Shown in pieces: positions 59,510-64,000 of a DNA stretch of 64,000 bases (position 1 is the first letter of the stretch; each line of letters opens with the position of its first letter). A program made the position numbers and the translations under genes. The notes beneath the pieces are model-generated. The model had not been told where the DNA came from, searched no databases, and was given only the letters and a program-made list of their open reading frames with translations. The DNA is taken from the NCBI GenBank assembly GCA_013398615.1, contig VZSR01001685.1:33701111-33765110 (forward strand), given 5' to 3'. This DNA is from Brachypodius melanocephalos (Eukaryota > Chordata > Aves > Passeriformes > Pycnonotidae).

Positions 59510-60081
59510 TTAAAGTTCTTCCCAGTTATTTATGCTGTTGAGATAGGCAGAGCCATATACAGTACTCAGAAGTGATATGCATTCATCTGTGTTTATATCA
59601 CCAGGAAAGGCACTGCCATCTGCCCTTAGCAATTCTCTCTCTACTCTTTGCTCTTTGTAAGATGAGCCCAGCTTCAATGTCATGTTACAATTTATTGCTG
59701 GTGATCTGCTTCGAGTTGTTTTCTGGTCACCAGTAGTTTGTTTGGATTCCCTTTTTCCTTGTCTGTTGTCTACTGTCACTATGGGACTTGGGCTTGTCGG
59801 AGTTATTTTATACATCATTAGCTCAGCAGTGCAGGGGATGATTACTTTCTCATGAAAAAGTAATTCTTTCTCAGAAGACATGTGTAAATCTTGGCTGTTG
59901 AGACAGTGTTTTTTGCAAATTTCCTTGAAAGCCAAATACTCAGGATTTTATTCTCCATTGCCTGACACCTCTTGCTGTCATTTAAACTCCTGCCAAAGAA
60001 CATCACTGAAGCAGCAGCTCTGCACTCTGCGTCTTCCAACCTTTGAGACTGCTGCCTTGTAATCTTAATGTCCTTGTACAC
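59510..60081 (-). pseudogene. Unidentified minus-strand coding-like sequence with an apparent frameshift
   Basis: From ATG at 60081 one frame reads TRQQSQRLEDAECRAAASVM, then FFGRSLNDSKRCQAMENKIL. The reading switches around 59940 to an overlapping frame: EYLAFKEICKKHCLNSQDLH, then MSSEKELLFHEKVIIPCTAE, then a Lys/Arg/Ser/Thr-rich part, ending NINNWEEL-like residues and TAA at 59510-59512. Combined it would be about 190 residues with one frameshift. I do not recognise the family. No poly(A) tail or splice sites flank it clearly. It could be a decayed retrocopy, an exon of an unlisted gene, or chance. Confidence 0.3.
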
Positions 60082-63000
60082 AAGTCTTATTTACTTTTTT
60101 TTATGTCATCCCAAGTTCATTTCCTTTAATGATCAAAAGTCCATGGCACAGTTTAGCCCTGAAAAGGACTGATACTACAGCTCTCACTGCGTTACTGAGT
60201 GTAACTAGGGCAGAGGCCAGCTGGGCAGCAGCCAGTGCCTGGCTCCAGCATTTGAGAGCTGGGAAGCTCTAAGGTGAAACATTATTGGACATACATATTG
60301 GAGAACTAGAGGCTGTAAATAGAATAAAGCAAATAAAAACATTCAGAAAAATCAAGAGCTGCAAGAACTGGGCTCTTTTCAAACACTTCCTATTTTTTCT
60401 TTTACAGTATTTTCATTTGTAGGGTAATACAAGTGCTAGATCTTGGCGCTGCCCTTTCCACAGCACAACATGTGCTCAATTCTCTGTCCTATTTCTTCTT
60501 GTGATGTAGTTTGCTGAAAGGCAACTTTACACAGTTGTTAAAGTTCATGAAAAAGTGGCTGGTGGGTTCAGGACACAGCAATTTTTTCAAGTGTATTTGG
60601 TGTGCCTCAGTGATCTGCCACTTGTGCACCAAGGGATTAATTTTCATATTCTGAGAGCTGCTCTGTCATTAAAACTTTTAAGAACTTGGAGCATTCACCA
60701 CTGCTCCATGTTTCTCCAAAGAGAAACAACCAAAGTTTATTGTAGAATAATTTCTCCAAACAAAAACAACGCTGTTGTGTTCCCATTTTGCTGGTGCTCT
60801 GATACTACAGGAGTGTCTGCTGTTAACAGGGAACCCAGGCTCACAGGGAAACAGGGACATTGTGGCAGCAGCAAAGTTGTCAACCATCATTCCACAATCC
60901 AAACTCTTCAACACCCAGGTGGGCCCACATATGTGCTAATATTTGTTAGCACATAATTTTATTAACCAAGCTGTCAGCCTGGTTCAAAGCCTTTTCCATT
61001 CAACTTTTATGTCCTCTGAATTGCCCAACTTCATTTTTCCCCAATGAGCTCTGCCCATCATTATCAAGAGCAGCACTTTCTGGAGTAATCTGGAAGAAAC
61101 TTTGTGATTCCTTTGCTTTCTACTGATAACATTTTATTTTAATTAAAACTTGATTTTTTTTTTCAATCTCCCTGCACTGTAGCAATATCATTGAAGGAAT
61201 GTGTGTTCCACTCAGGTAAGGGAGAATCATTTATTTGTGAAATTCCAATAGTGTTTGCTTTATTTAATGGCTCCCCTGGGAGGCTGCAGATTTAATAAAA
61301 CTTATGTCCCTTGGCCTAATTCTCTTCTATCTTGTTTTCTGGTTAGCCATTCATCCTTGTGCAAGGTGTATATCTGCTATTAGGAGGAGCATATATTTGG
61401 AATTCAGTAGCATTTTATCTTAATTCACAAAAACCTGCAGTGACCCAAAAGTCATGCCAGCAATACTGTACTTCTGACTGAAGCTGTCTTTTGGTGTGCC
61501 CCACTTGGGGGGCTGACTGGCAGAGTGTAGAACTACACCACCCTTCCAGATGTACACCAGCCCTGCAGACATAGACAAGTCCTGATGGAGAATCAAAACC
61601 CTTACCAGTGGAGACCAAGTGGGTAAGACCTAAAGCAACACTTCTGCAAGCAGTTCAGAGAAGTTTATGCACTTAGGTCCCCATAAAGGACTTTTGTGGT
61701 TGAGATTTTGAAGGAGACAGAGAGTCCCTTAGTGGAATTGTGTGAGAGTGAGCACACATCATAGCCAGTGAGTTCCTGCTGTGATCTTTCTGTGATGGAA
61801 ACAGGTCTCAGACCATGACTCCACTAAAGGAACCATCAAGGCACTGATAACTGCAGGCATTTGCTTCACTGACATTTGTCTCTGTTCCTGCCAGTGCTGC
61901 TTCAAGTTGGCCCTTCAGTCTATCAGCTTAAAAAAGTAACCCTGGGGGTAAATAATTTGCTGATTTTTCAAAGCTGGACCAGTTTTTCAATCACTCCCAC
62001 AAAGAGCTGGGTTGGCTTCCCTGATGGAGTGTTGCATTGTGATTTGGGGACTGGATACTTTTGATCAAGGTGGATAGAGAAGGATAGAGAGGGGCTCTGT
62101 GGTTTTGCAATGCATCTTCGTGGTGGTTGTGTTCCAGATATAGGAATATATTCTGACTGAAGCAGATTTACTGGGGTGCTCAAGAGAGAATGGCTCTTTT
62201 GTAGTCAGTGTGTAAGGGTGAGTTACCATATAACATGCACAGGAACTACAAAATGGAATATCCAAATGTATGACTGCCTCTATTACTTCATGAGAAGCTG
62301 CAAGAAAGAAGCCAGAGCAAAAAGAAAAACTGGAATAATTCACAACTGTCAGTTAAAAAGTGATGCAGTATGTCAAAAAAGTAGAGACTTCATGAAAGCC
62401 AACTACGCACTGCAGTCATTTATGCTTAGTAAAGCTCGTAACTATTGCTGTACGTAGAAGGATAGCAAATAATTAACATAAAACTGGTTAGTTATTACTT
62501 GGGCGTGGAGCCAAACCATGTTATGGCTGATTTACCGTAAAGGCTTATCTGCACTCGAGCTGTTCCCACCCTTGCTCTGGTACCAGCATGGCTTCACTTG
62601 TGGTAACAATTGCAGGAGTTCTTGTTCCACCAGGCAGGAGCACTTTTATTGCCATGTGGCCTAATCTGGGTGTGCAGTCGTGTGTGCAGAGAGCAGCACA
62701 CGGGTGTGTGTTTTACAGCTTTTCCTTAGAAATGGCTTTAATATGCACACCAACAGTCAGCACATAAAAATCATTTCCATCAAGTGATTTGGGGATATAG
62801 GAAAGACAGATTTCAAGGCTTGTTATTATGCCACCGTGATGGGCTTTAAAAAGGAAACATTTTTCCTAGCATGTTATAAATATCTCATCATGCCATTACG
62901 ATCACAGGCTAGGAAACCATCACGGCTGTGCACCAGAAAGACAACACTGCAGTAACATAAAATTTCTCATTCCCTTTTGTTTGCCTAGTGGATTGTTGCG

Positions 63001-64000
63001 AGAAGGAAAACGTGCTAATGTCCAGACATTTTCTTGCCCTTTTTTAAAAATCAGATTTTTTTTCTTGTTTACCTTAGAAATTGAGGCTTTGTTTATGGTG
63101 TGTTCTGTGCTGTGAAGCACATGGAAATACTGGCAGTCCCTGCTTGAGGAGGCTCCTTACTCTCTGATCTACTCCCAGGCTACATACTCAGACTTGGTCT
63201 GGTGATTAACCCAGCACAAGTACATGTGTCAAAGGACTGAGGCATTTGAGAACATAAGCTAAAGTTTCTAAAAGTAAGCAAGGAGTTAAAGAATAAACCA
63301 TATCAGGTAGCCTGTTTATTATCACATGGCCATTTCCACTGCTGTTCTCCATAAAGTTGTGCCAGCAGTTTCATTTTAAACATTGTTTTTCGTTAGTTTA
63401 TATAATACAGCTGTAAATATTTTTGCAGGCTCAAACTTGGAATTTAAAGGGAGAAGCTAGGAAAAAACCACACTCCTGACTACCTAGCTTTTGAATGATA
63501 TAGAAGTGAAACTGCTGGGAGTGTTGCATTGGATGGGTATGTCCATCTCAATAAAAGCTTTGGATTAGCAAGTGGAGGATGTACAGTGCAGATGTCCTCC
63601 ATGAGGCAGATGTCCTGGAAAAAGCCAGGGAATGAGCCTGTGTGTTGAATAGCTCAATAAACAAAATACCAATATAGTAATTCTGAAGGAATATAATTAG
63701 TCACCACATTCTTGACTCGTGCTCTCTGCTATTTCCATTGTAAACATGGATTGTTTTCATCAAGCATAAGGAGAACCATGGATACAACTCTGTGTCCTTG
63801 TGTAAGTGACAAGCATCAAGGATCTGATCACTGAAGCTGATATCACACAAGACTACTAAACTATCTAACAGCCTGGTAGAAAACTAGCCTCTTTTTCACC
63901 CAGCCTGCCTAGTTTCTGCCAGGTTAGTGAGCTCAGTTACTGTGGTGAAGCCTCCAAATGCCAGAGCCAACACAAGTGAAATGGCTCAAGCAAAGACCCC
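60082..64000. other. Intergenic, no gene recognised
   Basis: AT-rich unique sequence to the window end. A plus-strand open frame at 60555-60956 (133 codons) has no recognisable domain and no splice-site support. A small hairpin (GTGCTAA and TTAGCAC) lies near 60933-60952. No CR1 copy or long homopolymer was noticed. Confidence 0.55.

Noticed and set aside
1..64000. CRISPR arrays, tRNA or rRNA genes, bacterial-type operons, endogenous retrovirus genes
   Set aside because: None seen; there are no regularly spaced direct repeats, no cloverleaf-like sequence noticed, and no recognisable gag/pol/env peptides.

Overview
The window is vertebrate nuclear DNA, most likely from a bird. The evidence is a spliced gene with GT-AG introns and AATAAA poly(A) signals, two CpG islands in an AT-rich background, no operons or bacterial signals, and several CR1 LINE fragments whose 3' ends carry the ATTCTATGATTCT-type terminal repeat. 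Long A/T runs and other simple repeats are scattered throughout. One 100-N assembly gap lies at 46195-46294.

The only gene I can identify with confidence is the 3' two-thirds of ESRP1 (epithelial splicing regulatory protein 1, RBM35A) on the plus strand, from 4718 to about 26175. Its N-terminal exons lie upstream of base 1. Ten exons can be placed, and the phase of every junction closes. They encode the end of the N-terminal region, three RRM domains, the proline-rich linker and the Tyr/Pro/Ala-rich tail. Two tandem donors 12 nt apart (13220 and 13232) reproduce the known CKLP-plus and CKLP-minus isoforms. The exon expected between 15204 and 24137 could not be found. Without it, splicing shifts the terminal exon into a second frame that is also open and has its own stop. 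The terminal exon also ends in a strong donor, and a strong acceptor about 0.8 kb downstream suggests an intron in the 3' UTR.

From about 26.2 kb to the end there is no protein-coding gene I can name. This 38 kb holds four CR1 fragments (36.9, 38.8, 51.9 and 53.0 kb), A/T tracts of 26-48 bases, an AAGAATG heptamer array just upstream of a consensus TATA box (32869), a CpG island at 34.5 kb beside a candidate regulatory block, and a second, gapped CpG island at 46 kb. A few minus-strand open stretches (46.6-47.0, 50.2-50.5, 53.9-54.3 and 59.5-60.1 kb) read more like protein than their surroundings, but I do not recognise them, and some would need a frameshift. DPY19L4, which follows ESRP1 in human, was not recognised.

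In sum, a splicing regulator that is itself alternatively spliced occupies the left 40%, and a long intergenic region with two possible promoters occupies the rest. ESRP1 assignments come from comparison with remembered family sequence. Everything to the right of it is lower confidence.
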